From a virus: a DNA stretch of 55,579 bases. The stretch is from positions 1-55,579 of IMG/VR virus record IMGVR_UViG_3300035523_000006; one strand, 5' to 3'. Below, in pieces: positions 14,485 through 22,229 of this stretch (positions are counted from its first letter, which is position 1; each line of letters starts with the position of its first letter). Made by a program: the position numbers and the translations under genes. The notes below the pieces were generated by a model, which made no database searches, was not told the DNA's origin, and was given only the letters and a program-made list of their open reading frames with translations.

Positions 14485-14726
14485 GCCACGTCAACAAGCA
14501 CGCATCCCCGAAGCGCACGACGAACTACGCACAGATTGCTGGCATGGGCGACAACTGGACGCCGCCCGACGACGACGGACTGCACGACTGCCCCGTTTGC
14601 GACGGAAATGGCTTCCGCTTCGTTCTGGAGGATGGCAAGAAGGCGCGCGAAGTCTGCCCCGCTTGCGATGGGACGCGGTTTCTGGACGAAAACGGTTATC
14701 CGTACAAACCACAGGAGCAAGCATGA
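14481..14726 (+). CDS. DnaJ-type zinc-finger protein (81 aa)
   Basis: GTG 14481 overlaps the preceding TGA. It contains CPVCDGNGFRF and CPACDGTRF, two CxxCxG(x)G-like knuckles spaced by 20 residues, that together form a DnaJ-like zinc site. Such proteins may chaperone or bind DNA. The Q-like protein at the left end uses a similar motif but is otherwise unrelated. Confidence 0.6.
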   Translation: MSHVNKHASPKRTTNYAQIAGMGDNWTPPDDDGLHDCPVCDGNGFRFVLEDGKKAREVCPACDGTRFLDENGYPYKPQEQA

Positions 14727-14884
14727 ACGGTCACTCTTTGTTCTCAATCTGGCTCGGCCTGAGCCTCGGCCACTTCGCGTATCAGTTTCTCACGCAAGCG
14801 CTGTACGGGGTAGCGTTGGAGCGCACGTTCTTCACCGGCTGCGCACTGCTCACGGTGTGGGTCATCGGGAAGGCGCGAGCATGA
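14723..14884 (+). CDS. small membrane protein (53 aa)
   Basis: ATG 14723 overlaps the upstream TGA and follows AGGAG. Two hydrophobic helices (LFSIWLGLSLGHFAYQFL and FFTGCALLTVWVIG). Unknown role. Confidence 0.55.
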   Translation: MNGHSLFSIWLGLSLGHFAYQFLTQALYGVALERTFFTGCALLTVWVIGKARA

Positions 14885-15048
14885 GCGACGTTCTGAACCA
14901 CTGGCACCGTCAAAAGGCCAAGCGCTTTGCACAAGCGCCCGCCGAATACGCCTGCGCCGTGACGCGCTACCGCCAGCCCAGCCACGGCTGGAAGGTTGCG
15001 CTTGCGATTGCTGCTGTTCTGGTGCTTACCGCGTGGAGGATCGCATGA
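14881..15048 (+). CDS. small single-pass membrane protein (55 aa)
   Basis: ATG 14881 overlaps the upstream stop. A basic, His-containing N-terminus is followed by one C-terminal transmembrane helix (VALAIAAVLVLTAW), so probably N-in. Unknown. Confidence 0.5.
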   Translation: MSDVLNHWHRQKAKRFAQAPAEYACAVTRYRQPSHGWKVALAIAAVLVLTAWRIA

Positions 15049-15485
15049 GCCGAGGCTTCGCTGCAATCGGCCTTGACCGCTGCAAGTGCACGGCGAACCT
15101 CGGCGGCGCGCTTCGTGCTGCTCAGGTCTACGGCGCTGCGATGGTGGCCGTGTCAGGTGGTCGCATGGGCGGCTACGCGACCGACACCATGAAGGCGTAC
15201 CGACATCTGCCGTGCGTCAACGTGGACGACATTCTCGCGGCTACGCCCTACGGCGCGACCCCGGTGGTGATCGAGCTTTGCGACCGCGCCAAGCCGCTGA
15301 TGGACTTCAAGCATCCGCAGTCGGCCTTCTACATCTTCGGGCCGGAAGACGGCTCGGTCCGCAAAGACATCGTGGACCGAATCGAGCGCGTCGTGTACGT
15401 GCCGATGGACGGATGCATGAATCTCGCCGCCACGGTGAACGTGGTGCTCTACGACCGCCTCGCCAAGCAAGGAGCCTCATCGTGA
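15045..15485 (+). CDS. SpoU-type (SPOUT) RNA 2'-O-methyltransferase
   Basis: 146 residues from ATG 15045 (ATGA overlap). All three SpoU motifs are present: N-terminal NLGGALRAAQVYGA (motif 1 Asn/Arg), FGPEDGSV (motif 2) and VPMDGCMNLAATVNVVLYDRL (motif 3, SAM knot). This family methylates ribose in tRNA or rRNA as a dimer. There is no extra RNA-binding domain, as in TrmL-sized enzymes. A phage copy may modify host tRNA during infection or lysogeny. The target is unknown. Confidence 0.8.
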   Translation: MSRGFAAIGLDRCKCTANLGGALRAAQVYGAAMVAVSGGRMGGYATDTMKAYRHLPCVNVDDILAATPYGATPVVIELCDRAKPLMDFKHPQSAFYIFGPEDGSVRKDIVDRIERVVYVPMDGCMNLAATVNVVLYDRLAKQGASS

Positions 15486-15748
15486 CCCTGCGCCACATCG
15501 CCACCAACCGCCTCACCGAGCGCGACATGCTGACCGCCTGCGTCCGCTCGGGACAGGTTGACTCGCGCCAGATCGCCGCGCACATCCGGGCGTCAGAGCT
15601 GGACGGCATCGGCAACGAGTGCGCCTTGCCCATCGTGGTCAACGACCTGCAGCCGGTTCGCAAGCCGCACAACTGGCAGAGCATCGGCTGGCAATGCTTC
15701 TGGGCCGCGTTCGCGCTGTACATGCTGATCGCGTTCGTCGGGCGGTGA
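15482..15748 (+). CDS. small protein with C-terminal membrane segment (88 aa)
   Basis: GTG 15482 overlaps the methyltransferase TGA. The soluble N-terminal part (LTERDMLTACVRSGQVDSRQ, then IAAHI) leads to a C-terminal transmembrane helix (IGWQCFWAAFALYMLIAFVG). Unknown. Tail-anchored by appearance. Confidence 0.55.
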   Translation: MTLRHIATNRLTERDMLTACVRSGQVDSRQIAAHIRASELDGIGNECALPIVVNDLQPVRKPHNWQSIGWQCFWAAFALYMLIAFVGR

Positions 15749-15749
15749 C

Positions 15750-15854
15750 ATGGACGACGACCTTGACCTGATAGACGACATGGCCGCCACATGGCCGTGG
15801 TTCGCTGTCGTGCTGGCCGTCTTCGTCATCGCTGCCGTCGCTTTCGTCGGCTGA
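15750..15854 (+). CDS. 34-residue membrane peptide
   Basis: ATG 15750 lies one base after the previous stop. Acidic N-terminus (MDDDLDLIDDM) and one long hydrophobic helix rich in Val/Ala. No ribosome site other than coupling. Unknown. Confidence 0.5.
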   Translation: MDDDLDLIDDMAATWPWFAVVLAVFVIAAVAFVG

Positions 15855-15874
15855 TTCATCACAGGAGATAGAGC

Positions 15875-16081
15875 ATGAGCAACAGCATGAAATTCCCAGG
15901 CCGCAACATCGTGACGCTGTGCCAGTCCGCTGTGATGTTGGTGGTCCAGCAGGCGATGAACGAACGAACATACGACAGCGACAAGGCGCCCATTCGCGTG
16001 CTCGGCATCGGCGCCCGCACCGATGGCGGGGCAACCGTTTTCGATATTGAGGTAACTACCGACCCGGAGGCGGCACCATGA
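15875..16081 (+). CDS. hypothetical protein (68 aa)
   Basis: ATG 15875 after AGGAGAT. Small alpha/beta protein (IRVLGIGARTDGGATVFDIEV). Coupled by ATGA to the next gene. Unknown. Confidence 0.5.
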   Translation: MSNSMKFPGRNIVTLCQSAVMLVVQQAMNERTYDSDKAPIRVLGIGARTDGGATVFDIEVTTDPEAAP

Positions 16082-16398
16082 ATGCCCGCACCGAGCTAGA
16101 CGAAGCCGAATGCCGCGCCCGCGAGGTTGCCGCGTTCCGCTCCGAGTTCCTGCGCTATGCCGCGAAGGACGATCTGACGCAGCCCTGCCCGGTCGGCCGC
16201 ATGGTGCACTACTACGGCTCGTCTCGCCGCGAAACCATCGCAGAAATGATCGGCTACGACATGGACTGTGGCGACAACCTCACCGAAGCCGTCCGTCTGC
16301 TGTGCGCCGCAAGCAAGGGCGAGGACATCCAGGCCGAAGCCTGCAACCTGCTGGTGAAGCTGGCCGACCGCTGGGCAGAAAACCGGAGCGAGATGTGA
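16078..16398 (+). CDS. hypothetical helical protein (106 aa)
   Basis: ATG 16078 overlaps the preceding stop. Helical throughout with acidic and aromatic residues (ETIAEMIGYDMDCGDNLTEA). Unknown. Confidence 0.5.
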   Translation: MNARTELDEAECRAREVAAFRSEFLRYAAKDDLTQPCPVGRMVHYYGSSRRETIAEMIGYDMDCGDNLTEAVRLLCAASKGEDIQAEACNLLVKLADRWAENRSEM

Positions 16399-16526
16399 AG
16401 CAAGCCGCGAAAGACATCCTGTGGGCCTTCTGCCAGGTGCCCGTGATCTACCGCAGGCTGCGCTCGCTGCGCGTTAGCCGCTTGCGGGCTCTGTGGCAGG
16501 CGGTCGATACGGCCTCACCTCTGTGA
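16395..16526 (+). CDS. small basic protein (43 aa)
   Basis: GTG 16395 overlaps the preceding TGA. Amphipathic with a strongly basic centre (YRRLRSLRVSRLRALW). Unknown. Confidence 0.45.
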   Translation: MKQAAKDILWAFCQVPVIYRRLRSLRVSRLRALWQAVDTASPL

Positions 16527-16537
16527 AAGGACACACC

Positions 16538-16651
16538 ATGTTTGATGACCTGATCGCCGCAATGCACGCCGCCGTCAATGCAGCCGTGCGCGAGTTCCGC
16601 CGCCGCCGCGTCATGCGCCAGCGCGTGCGGCAAGCCAATCTCCCCTTTTGA
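16538..16651 (+). CDS. small basic protein (37 aa)
   Basis: ATG 16538 after AAAGGA. One Arg-rich helix (VREFRRRRVMRQRVRQ). Last gene before a hairpin. Unknown. Confidence 0.45.
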   Translation: MFDDLIAAMHAAVNAAVREFRRRRVMRQRVRQANLPF

Positions 16652-16658
16652 TGGGTCA

Positions 16659-16688
16659 GCCGCTACCCGTTGACAGCGGCATTTTCTA
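16659..16688 (+). terminator. weak terminator-like hairpin
   Basis: GCCGCT / AGCGGC with a ten-base loop, then ATTTTCT. It may attenuate the tiny-gene block before the DNA-metabolism genes. Confidence 0.4.
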
Positions 16689-16700
16689 AGGAGCTACACC

Positions 16701-17351
16701 ATGGGTTTCATTGCATCTGACGCCGGCGGGTCCGGCAACTTCAAGCGCGTTCCGGCTGGCGTTCACATCGGGCGCTGCTATTCGCTCGTAGACTTGGGCA
16801 CGCAGACCACGGACGGCCAGTACGGCGTGAAGCAGCAGCACAAGATCCGCATCGGCTGGGAACTGTTCGGCGAGGACGAGAACGGCGGCCCGCTCGTGGT
16901 GGACGTGGACGGCCGGCAGATGCCGATGACGATCAGCAAAAGCTACACCGTCAGCCTGCACGAAAAAGCCAGCCTGCGCAAAGACCTGTCGGCATGGCGC
17001 GGGAAGGACTTCAGCGAGGAAGAGGCCAAGGCGTTCGACATTTCCCGCCTCGTCGGCGCTTACTGCATGGTCAACGTCACCACCAGCGAGACGAACGGCA
17101 AGACGTACAGCAACGTCGCCGGCCTGACGCCGCTCCCGGCTGCGCTCAAGAACAGCAAGCCGGCGGCCATCCATGCGAACGTCATGTTCAACCTGGACGA
17201 GCCCGACATGGAAGTGTTCGCCACGTTCCACGAGAAGCTGCAGGACGCAATCAAGCGCAGCCCGGAATGGTCGAAGGCGACCGGCAGCAAGTCATCCCAC
17301 AAGGGGCCGGACTTCGACGATGTACCGGACTTCGAGGAAACCCCGTTCTGA
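16701..17351 (+). CDS. probable phage ssDNA-binding protein
   Basis: 216 residues; ATG 16701 after AAGGAG. The fold looks OB-like: FKRVPAGVHIGRCYSLVDLG, IRIGWELFGED, MTISKSYTVSLHEKASLRKDL, and VGAYCMVNVT. It ends in an acidic tail with an aromatic tip (DFDDVPDFEETPF), as SSB proteins do for partner binding. It is followed directly by an exonuclease. Probable role: coating single strands in replication or recombination. Confidence 0.65.
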   Translation: MGFIASDAGGSGNFKRVPAGVHIGRCYSLVDLGTQTTDGQYGVKQQHKIRIGWELFGEDENGGPLVVDVDGRQMPMTISKSYTVSLHEKASLRKDLSAWRGKDFSEEEAKAFDISRLVGAYCMVNVTTSETNGKTYSNVAGLTPLPAALKNSKPAAIHANVMFNLDEPDMEVFATFHEKLQDAIKRSPEWSKATGSKSSHKGPDFDDVPDFEETPF

Positions 17352-17363
17352 CCGGGAGCCAGC

Positions 17364-18122
17364 ATGAACCTGTTTCTCGATATCGAATCCATCCCGACGC
17401 AGCGCGACGACGTGCGCGCCTACCTCGAAGAGTCCCTGCGCGACGAACTGACGCAGGCCATCGAGGCAGTCTGCGCGCCGTCCAACTACAAGGACGAGGC
17501 CAAGATCGCCGAGTTCTGCGATAACAAGCGGGCGCAGCTCAAGTCTGACTTTGCCGCGAAGATCACCGAGAAGGTCAATGCGACCGGCCTGGACGGCTCA
17601 TTCGGCCACGTCTGCGTGATCGGCTGGGCCTGCGACGACGACGAGCCGCAATGCGTGCTCAGCGCCGACAACGAAGCCGCCCTGTTGGGCGAGTTCTCCA
17701 AGCGGCTGCTGGTGACGCCGTCCGAGCGCTTCACCACAACCATCATCGGGCACAACGTTGCGTCGTTCGACCTGCGGTTTCTGACGCAGCGCTACATCGT
17801 CAACGGCATCCGGCCGCCGCTCGCCATCGCCCGCGCCGCTCAAGCCAAGCCGTGGGAGGGCGACAAGGTATTCGACACGATGGTGCAGTGGGCTGGGATC
17901 GGCGGGCGCATCAGCCTGGATAAGCTCTGCCTGGCACTGTCCATCCCCTCGCCCAAGGGCGACATGGACGGTTCGATGGTTGCCGAGTACGTTGCCGCCG
18001 GCCGCATCGAAGAGGTCGCCGCGTACTGCAAGCGTGACGTGGAAGCCGCCCGCGCTGTCTGGCGCCGGATGACGTTCGCCCCAACGCCGATCATGCGGCA
18101 GTTCGACGACGTGCCCGCCTGA
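17364..18122 (+). CDS. DEDDy 3'-5' exonuclease (PolB-like)
   Basis: 252 residues from ATG 17364. Motif I FLDIES (Asp, Glu), motif II HNVASFDLRFL (Asp) and motif III YCKRDVEAAR (Tyr, Asp) give the DEDDy active site of the predicted PolB-like 3'-5' exonuclease family. An N-terminal insertion of about 70 helical residues is usual in the phage branch. With the SSB-like neighbour it probably trims 3' ends in recombination or repair. Confidence 0.85.
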   Translation: MNLFLDIESIPTQRDDVRAYLEESLRDELTQAIEAVCAPSNYKDEAKIAEFCDNKRAQLKSDFAAKITEKVNATGLDGSFGHVCVIGWACDDDEPQCVLSADNEAALLGEFSKRLLVTPSERFTTTIIGHNVASFDLRFLTQRYIVNGIRPPLAIARAAQAKPWEGDKVFDTMVQWAGIGGRISLDKLCLALSIPSPKGDMDGSMVAEYVAAGRIEEVAAYCKRDVEAARAVWRRMTFAPTPIMRQFDDVPA

Positions 18123-18134
18123 CCGGACCCCACC

Positions 18135-18323
18135 ATGACCGAACCGAAAAAGCAAGGCTTCGCGACGATGGACCCGACCCGCGTCCGGCAAATCGCCGTG
18201 ATGGGCGGCCGTCGTTCGCAGGAGAGCGGTCGCGGCCACGCCTTCACGTCAGCCGAAGCGCGCGAGGCTGGACGCAAGGGTGGCGCGGCTCGTGCGGCAG
18301 CGAACAGGGCGAAATCCGCCTGA
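18135..18323 (+). CDS. KGG-motif protein (YciG-like)
   Basis: 62 residues. GFATMDPTRVRQIAVMGGRRS, then HAFTSAEAREAGRKGG match the paired KGG repeats of the small stress-related YciG/GsiB-like family; here the first repeat has MGG in place of KGG. The function of such proteins is not known; they are often carried by phages. Confidence 0.7.
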   Translation: MTEPKKQGFATMDPTRVRQIAVMGGRRSQESGRGHAFTSAEAREAGRKGGAARAAANRAKSA

Positions 18324-18333
18324 AGGACACAAG

Positions 18334-19173
18334 ATGAGCGATACCCGACCCGACCCCATTCGACTTCTGCCGGCGCAAGCTGAGCGCGTCGAAACCGGCC
18401 CCGTGCAGTTCGGCGACGACTGGCCCGGCGTGTTCATCCGGGGCGACAACGCATTCGGCTATGCCGGCGTGCTGGACGCGGCTCTTCGCCGTGCGGACGA
18501 TGGAATGGAGCGGGTCATGCTGCAAAGCCTGCGCGATGTGCTGTCCGCGTCCGACCTGACCGGCTTGAGCAAGCGCGCCCCCATTGCTGCACCGCTGGTG
18601 CAGCCCGTAGCGAGCGCCGAGCCGAAGGCGTGGTTGCACGATGACGGCGAGCGCGTGATTCCTGCGCACACCAAGGCAACCGCCCTGCGCGATGGTGGCG
18701 CGTCGGCGTCCTCTGTCGCCGCATTCCGTACAGCGCTTGTGATCGCCGCTCCTGCCACATCTCCGGCAGAACCTGACATCTACCAGTTCCGCGTCAAAGA
18801 CGGCGGCGCGCTATATGGCGGGTGGAACTCCACCGACCGTGGCGGTTACGAGAAGGCGCGAGCGCAGCCAGAGATTGACAAAGTGCGCTCGCTCTACGCC
18901 GCCCCTGTAGCGCAGGCTGCCCCGATAGAGCTGGATCAGAAGTGTCTGCCGAACGGCGTGATGTTCGACGCATTCGGCAACGAGCGCGTGCGCTACGTGC
19001 GCGTTACCTATGACGGCTCGCACCTGATCCTGACACCTGCCGGGGCCGAGGCATGGAAGCGCGAGGCCGAAGCGTCTGCGGCATCCATTGGGCAGACCGA
19101 CCCACACGCCTATTCCGACGTTTATCTCAGCAAGGAGGAAGCAGATGCGCTCCCTGAATTCGATGGATTCTGA
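18334..19173 (+). CDS. modular hypothetical protein (279 aa)
   Basis: ATG 18334 after AAGGACA. An N-terminal PVQFGDDWPGVFIRGDNAF segment, a central KAWLHDDGERVI unit, and a C-terminal region with YVRVTYDGSHLILTP and EEADALPEFDGF. These read like joined blocks separated by Pro/Ala linkers. No enzyme motif seen. Unknown function. Confidence 0.6.
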   Translation: MSDTRPDPIRLLPAQAERVETGPVQFGDDWPGVFIRGDNAFGYAGVLDAALRRADDGMERVMLQSLRDVLSASDLTGLSKRAPIAAPLVQPVASAEPKAWLHDDGERVIPAHTKATALRDGGASASSVAAFRTALVIAAPATSPAEPDIYQFRVKDGGALYGGWNSTDRGGYEKARAQPEIDKVRSLYAAPVAQAAPIELDQKCLPNGVMFDAFGNERVRYVRVTYDGSHLILTPAGAEAWKREAEASAASIGQTDPHAYSDVYLSKEEADALPEFDGF

Positions 19174-19552
19174 AGCCGCCGAGGTAGTGCAGGCCGGGGC
19201 GATGGATGAATGGCTGACAGAGGCGGAAATCAAGCGTATCTGGCTGTCGTGCAAGAGCATCGACAACGAAGCGTTTTGCGTGGAGTTCGCTCGCGCCGTC
19301 CTCGCCGCAGCGCAGCCGAAACAGCCGAATACCGAATTGCCTCATTTGACCTCGCACTCCGGCCGCGATGCTACGGCTCGGGATGCTGCGCGATACCACT
19401 GGCTGAGCGCCCGCCTGTTAGCCGCCGACTTCGCGTGGGGTGATCCGCCGCAGCCGGCGCTCGTGTTCGCGTGGCCCAAGGACGTTGCGGTCGGCGGGAA
19501 CTGTGACATGAACATCGACGCCGCGATGCGGGCGGGAGGAAGCCAGAAATGA
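19145..19552 (+). CDS. hypothetical protein (135 aa)
   Basis: ATG 19145 has AGGAGG seven bases before and overlaps the previous gene's end by 29 bases. Contains WLTEAEIKRIWLSCK and, near the C-terminus, RDATARDAARYHWLSARL, both common in phage small-gene clusters. Unknown. Confidence 0.55.
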   Translation: MRSLNSMDSEAAEVVQAGAMDEWLTEAEIKRIWLSCKSIDNEAFCVEFARAVLAAAQPKQPNTELPHLTSHSGRDATARDAARYHWLSARLLAADFAWGDPPQPALVFAWPKDVAVGGNCDMNIDAAMRAGGSQK

Positions 19553-19770
19553 GCGCCACCAACTACGCCAAGCTGGCCGAAGTGGCGGCCGAACATCACT
19601 CAACGCTCAGTGTGTTCGCCGCCGTCACGGAATTGATGGAGGGCGCGCTGGTGTACGACCCGGCTGCCTATGCGACGGCGCAGCGAATCATCCGGTTGTG
19701 CCGGCAAGAGCGCCAACGGCAGCTGAAGAAGTACGACGCAGCGATTGCAAAACTCAAGGAGTCGAAATGA
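19549..19770 (+). CDS. helical hypothetical protein (73 aa)
   Basis: ATG 19549 overlaps the previous TGA. Entirely helical with a basic C-terminal coil (CRQERQRQLKKYDAAIAKLK). Its last codons, AAGGAGTCGAAA, serve as the next gene's ribosome site. Unknown. Confidence 0.55.
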   Translation: MSATNYAKLAEVAAEHHSTLSVFAAVTELMEGALVYDPAAYATAQRIIRLCRQERQRQLKKYDAAIAKLKESK

Positions 19771-19898
19771 GCGCCGAGTTCTGGTTCGGCTTTTTCTATG
19801 GGGCCGCTGCCGTGGCGCTGCCAGTATGCGGCGTGATCGCGTGGCGCGCCAATCAGAGAGTGCAAGAGTGGCTTTCATCAAGCAAGGAGCCGAAATGA
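19767..19898 (+). CDS. small membrane protein (43 aa)
   Basis: ATG 19767 overlaps the preceding stop. One transmembrane helix (FWFGFFYGAAAVALPVCGVIAW) and a polar tail whose AAGGAGCCGAAA end carries the next ribosome site. Unknown. Confidence 0.55.
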   Translation: MSAEFWFGFFYGAAAVALPVCGVIAWRANQRVQEWLSSSKEPK

Positions 19899-20365
19899 GC
19901 GCAGACCAATTCTTTGACGGCGGCTGGTGCTGGATGGCGCATCCTGAATACAACGTCGGCAACCCGATTCCGGTGTTCATGTCCGGGATCGACGGCGAGC
20001 GTTGGTTCTACCCGCTGGACCCGAGCAACGCGGAGGAATGCGATTGGGACCGCCGCGACGACATGTGGGAAATGGTGTCCCAGCCGCATGCCGATCCAGC
20101 CTTCGATACCGAACTGGAACTGTTTGCCGCGCGCGTCCAAGTCAGAAAACTCACCAGCTTGGTGGGAGAACTGATCGCGTCGCGTGAGAGGTGGTTAGCG
20201 GCCATTCGGCAGGCGCGCGATGCGCTGGATGCGCTCTACCGCCACAACGCCGTTACGCGCGGACTTGTTGTTCTGGTTTTCGGAATCACGCACACACGCA
20301 TCGATTCCGCAATCTCGGCCCTCGACGCCGCCATCCAGGCCAGTGCCGCAACCGGGAAGGAGTGA
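19895..20365 (+). CDS. hypothetical protein (156 aa)
   Basis: ATG 19895 overlaps the preceding stop. The N-terminal half is Trp/Tyr-rich (GGWCWMAHPEY, WFYPLDPSNAEECDW); the C-terminal half is a long helix. Unknown. Confidence 0.55.
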   Translation: MSADQFFDGGWCWMAHPEYNVGNPIPVFMSGIDGERWFYPLDPSNAEECDWDRRDDMWEMVSQPHADPAFDTELELFAARVQVRKLTSLVGELIASRERWLAAIRQARDALDALYRHNAVTRGLVVLVFGITHTRIDSAISALDAAIQASAATGKE

Positions 20366-20368
20366 GCG

Positions 20369-20845
20369 ATGAACGACGTTGACGAAGAATTTACCGCGTC
20401 CAAGTACGGCGGCACGGCAGACGTGGTGATCGCCATGTCCAAGGAAATCCAGCGCCTTCGCGCCCTTCTCGCGCTCCAGACACAGACAGCCCAGCCCGAG
20501 CCGGTATGGTGCAGTTGCGGCGATGGCATCGTCCCCGACACCGGGGCTCTGTGCGGGACTTGTGCATCGCTCGCTACCCCGCTATCAGTGCCGGTGCCAG
20601 CGCAGCCGCAGGGGTGGAAGAGCATCGACACAGCGCCCAAGGACGGGACGCGCGAAATGTTCGTCGTCAAGGCGTTCGGCGTGTCCAACGGATTCACCGG
20701 CGGTAAGCCGTACACCAGCGACCCGTGGTGCGTCTGGCGCGAGTCGGATGGCAGTTTCGCGCGCTGGCCGCATCACTTCGCTCCGACGCACTGGCAACCG
20801 CTCGCCGCCGCTCCTGCTGCTACCGATACGGAGAAACAGCCGTGA
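20369..20845 (+). CDS. DUF551-like protein (158 aa)
   Basis: ATG 20369. After an N-terminal helix and a CSCGDG...CGTC zinc-like site, it has WKSIDTAPKDGTREMFVV, CVWRESDGSFARWP and FAPTHWQPL, the DUF551 signature common in phage small-gene clusters. The last 21 codons form the first unit of a tandem duplication. Confidence 0.7.
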   Translation: MNDVDEEFTASKYGGTADVVIAMSKEIQRLRALLALQTQTAQPEPVWCSCGDGIVPDTGALCGTCASLATPLSVPVPAQPQGWKSIDTAPKDGTREMFVVKAFGVSNGFTGGKPYTSDPWCVWRESDGSFARWPHHFAPTHWQPLAAAPAATDTEKQP

Positions 20846-20910
20846 TCGACGCACTGGCAACCGCTCGCCGCCGCTCCTGCTGCTACCGATACGGAGAAAC
20901 AGCCGTGATC
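20785..20910. repeat. 63-base perfect tandem duplication
   Basis: Bases 20785-20847 are repeated exactly at 20848-20910. The unit spans the 3' end of the DUF551 gene, its stop and the start of the next gene. The copies are identical, so the duplication is recent. Confidence 0.9.
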
Positions 20911-21354
20911 GACGAACTGGAACGACTGGCTCGCGAAGCCGCAGACGAAGCGGGCGGCGATTGGTTCGCCCCTGACTTGATCGAATCAGACGAGCCGATT
21001 CTGCCATCGCGCAAGGCTCGCAGATACATCGCGGCCGCATCGCCAGATGTGGTGGCAAATCTGATCGCGGCGGTGCGGGCAGCGGAGGAATGGACGAGCG
21101 CGGCTGACTCGCCAATCGTGGACATCGAGCGCGCCACCAAGGCCACAACCGGCCCTGCGCGAAGCTCTCGCCGCCTTGGAGAAACAGCCGTGAAACAAGC
21201 CCTGAATACTCTGTCGATTCTTCTGCTCGGCTGGCCGTCCCTTATTGCCGGCTATTGCGTGGCAGCGATCCGCTCCGGCTTTGCCACTGGCGTATTCCTG
21301 TACGAACGCGCAGAAACAGCGAATCTCGCCGCTTTGAAGGAACAGCCGAAATGA
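20905..21354 (+). CDS. hypothetical protein, probably two genes fused by an indel
   Basis: The start chosen is GTG 20905, in the second copy of the 63-base repeat; GTG 20842 in the first copy is also possible and would add 21 residues. The N-terminal part (IDELERLAREAADEAGGDWF) is helical. In another frame, near 21160, a natural ending (REALAALEKQP, then stop at 21193) is visible, and GTG 21190 starts a 54-residue membrane protein (SILLLGWPSLIAGYCVAAI) with GGAG ahead. One extra G near 21155 would explain the fusion. Confidence 0.5.
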   Translation: MIDELERLAREAADEAGGDWFAPDLIESDEPILPSRKARRYIAAASPDVVANLIAAVRAAEEWTSAADSPIVDIERATKATTGPARSSRRLGETAVKQALNTLSILLLGWPSLIAGYCVAAIRSGFATGVFLYERAETANLAALKEQPK

Positions 21355-21668
21355 CCGCGAAGCTCGGATTCTGCGAACTGCTGAAGCGCGCCGCCGAAGT
21401 GCTGGAGCAAGAGGCGCAATGCCTGCGCGAATCGCACACGGTCAAGGGCAAATGGCGCGGAGAGTACAGCAAGGACGCACGCGCCGACTACACCGAACTG
21501 CGCGACCTCGCCAAAGCCCTGCGCCGCGCCAGCAAGTACGCCAAGCCCAACCCGATGGGCGGTCCGGCTGCCATCTTCGATGCCTGCGCTGACGCGATCC
21601 GTGCTGGCGAGCCGGTCAAGAGCGCGATGGCCGACTACGGCTTGAGGTTCAGCAAGGAACGTCCGTGA
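21351..21668 (+). CDS. hypothetical protein (105 aa)
   Basis: ATG 21351 overlaps the preceding stop (ATGA). Helical, basic (FCELLKRAAEVLEQEAQCLRES), with a PMGGPAAIFDACADAI segment. Unknown. Confidence 0.55.
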   Translation: MTAKLGFCELLKRAAEVLEQEAQCLRESHTVKGKWRGEYSKDARADYTELRDLAKALRRASKYAKPNPMGGPAAIFDACADAIRAGEPVKSAMADYGLRFSKERP

Positions 21669-21847
21669 TCACCTTCACCATTCTCGGCCTGATCGTGTTC
21701 TACATCTGGTGTTTCCAAGCCGGCTACTGGCTTGCCTTCGCCTTGGACGTGCTGGTGCCGATGTGGCTATCCATCAAGGCCAGCGAATCGCACTTGCTGG
21801 CCGTCATTGCCGCGATGTGCCCGCCAGATCCCGGAGCCACTGCATGA
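21665..21847 (+). CDS. small membrane protein (60 aa)
   Basis: GTG 21665 overlaps the preceding TGA. Hydrophobic from residue 2 to 35 and again near 43-52; two probable membrane helices. Unknown. Confidence 0.5.
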   Translation: MITFTILGLIVFYIWCFQAGYWLAFALDVLVPMWLSIKASESHLLAVIAAMCPPDPGATA

Positions 21848-21912
21848 AGCGCATCCAAGTCCTTTTATCCTGCATCTGCCCTCCGGGTAAGGGTGCTAAG
21901 GGGGTGACGTGA
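21844..21912 (+). CDS. 22-residue coupled ORF
   Basis: ATG 21844 overlaps the preceding TGA and its TGA overlaps the next GTG. The peptide includes LLSCICPPG. Support comes only from the double coupling. Confidence 0.35.
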   Translation: MKRIQVLLSCICPPGKGAKGVT

Positions 21913-22229
21913 GCTTCGTCAACTGCAACGGCGAACCTATCGACATGAAGGCGCTCATCGCCAAGGCGCTGGTTCATCGGAAAGTTCTCGGTCCTGACGG
22001 CCGCAAGCGCAAGCCGACGATCCCGAGCGGCTACGCTGCGCTTCCCGGCACCGGCCCCGAGGGCAAGACCTGCCGCGACTGCAAGCACAAGCAGACGCAG
22101 TCCAACACGGGCGCGAAAAGCTGGATCAAGTGCGTGCTGATGCGCGCCGCGTGGACGCACGGGCCGGGCAGCGACATCCGCGCCGGCTCGCCCGCTTGCC
22201 GCCGATTCGAGCCGAAGGGGGTGATGTGA
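21909..22229 (+). CDS. zinc-binding phage protein (106 aa)
   Basis: GTG 21909. Four cysteines in TCRDCKH...IKCVLM...SPACRRFEP form a treble-clef-like site. Similar short proteins are frequent beside phage integrase regions. Function unknown. Its stop overlaps the next GTG. Confidence 0.6.
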   Translation: MSFVNCNGEPIDMKALIAKALVHRKVLGPDGRKRKPTIPSGYAALPGTGPEGKTCRDCKHKQTQSNTGAKSWIKCVLMRAAWTHGPGSDIRAGSPACRRFEPKGVM

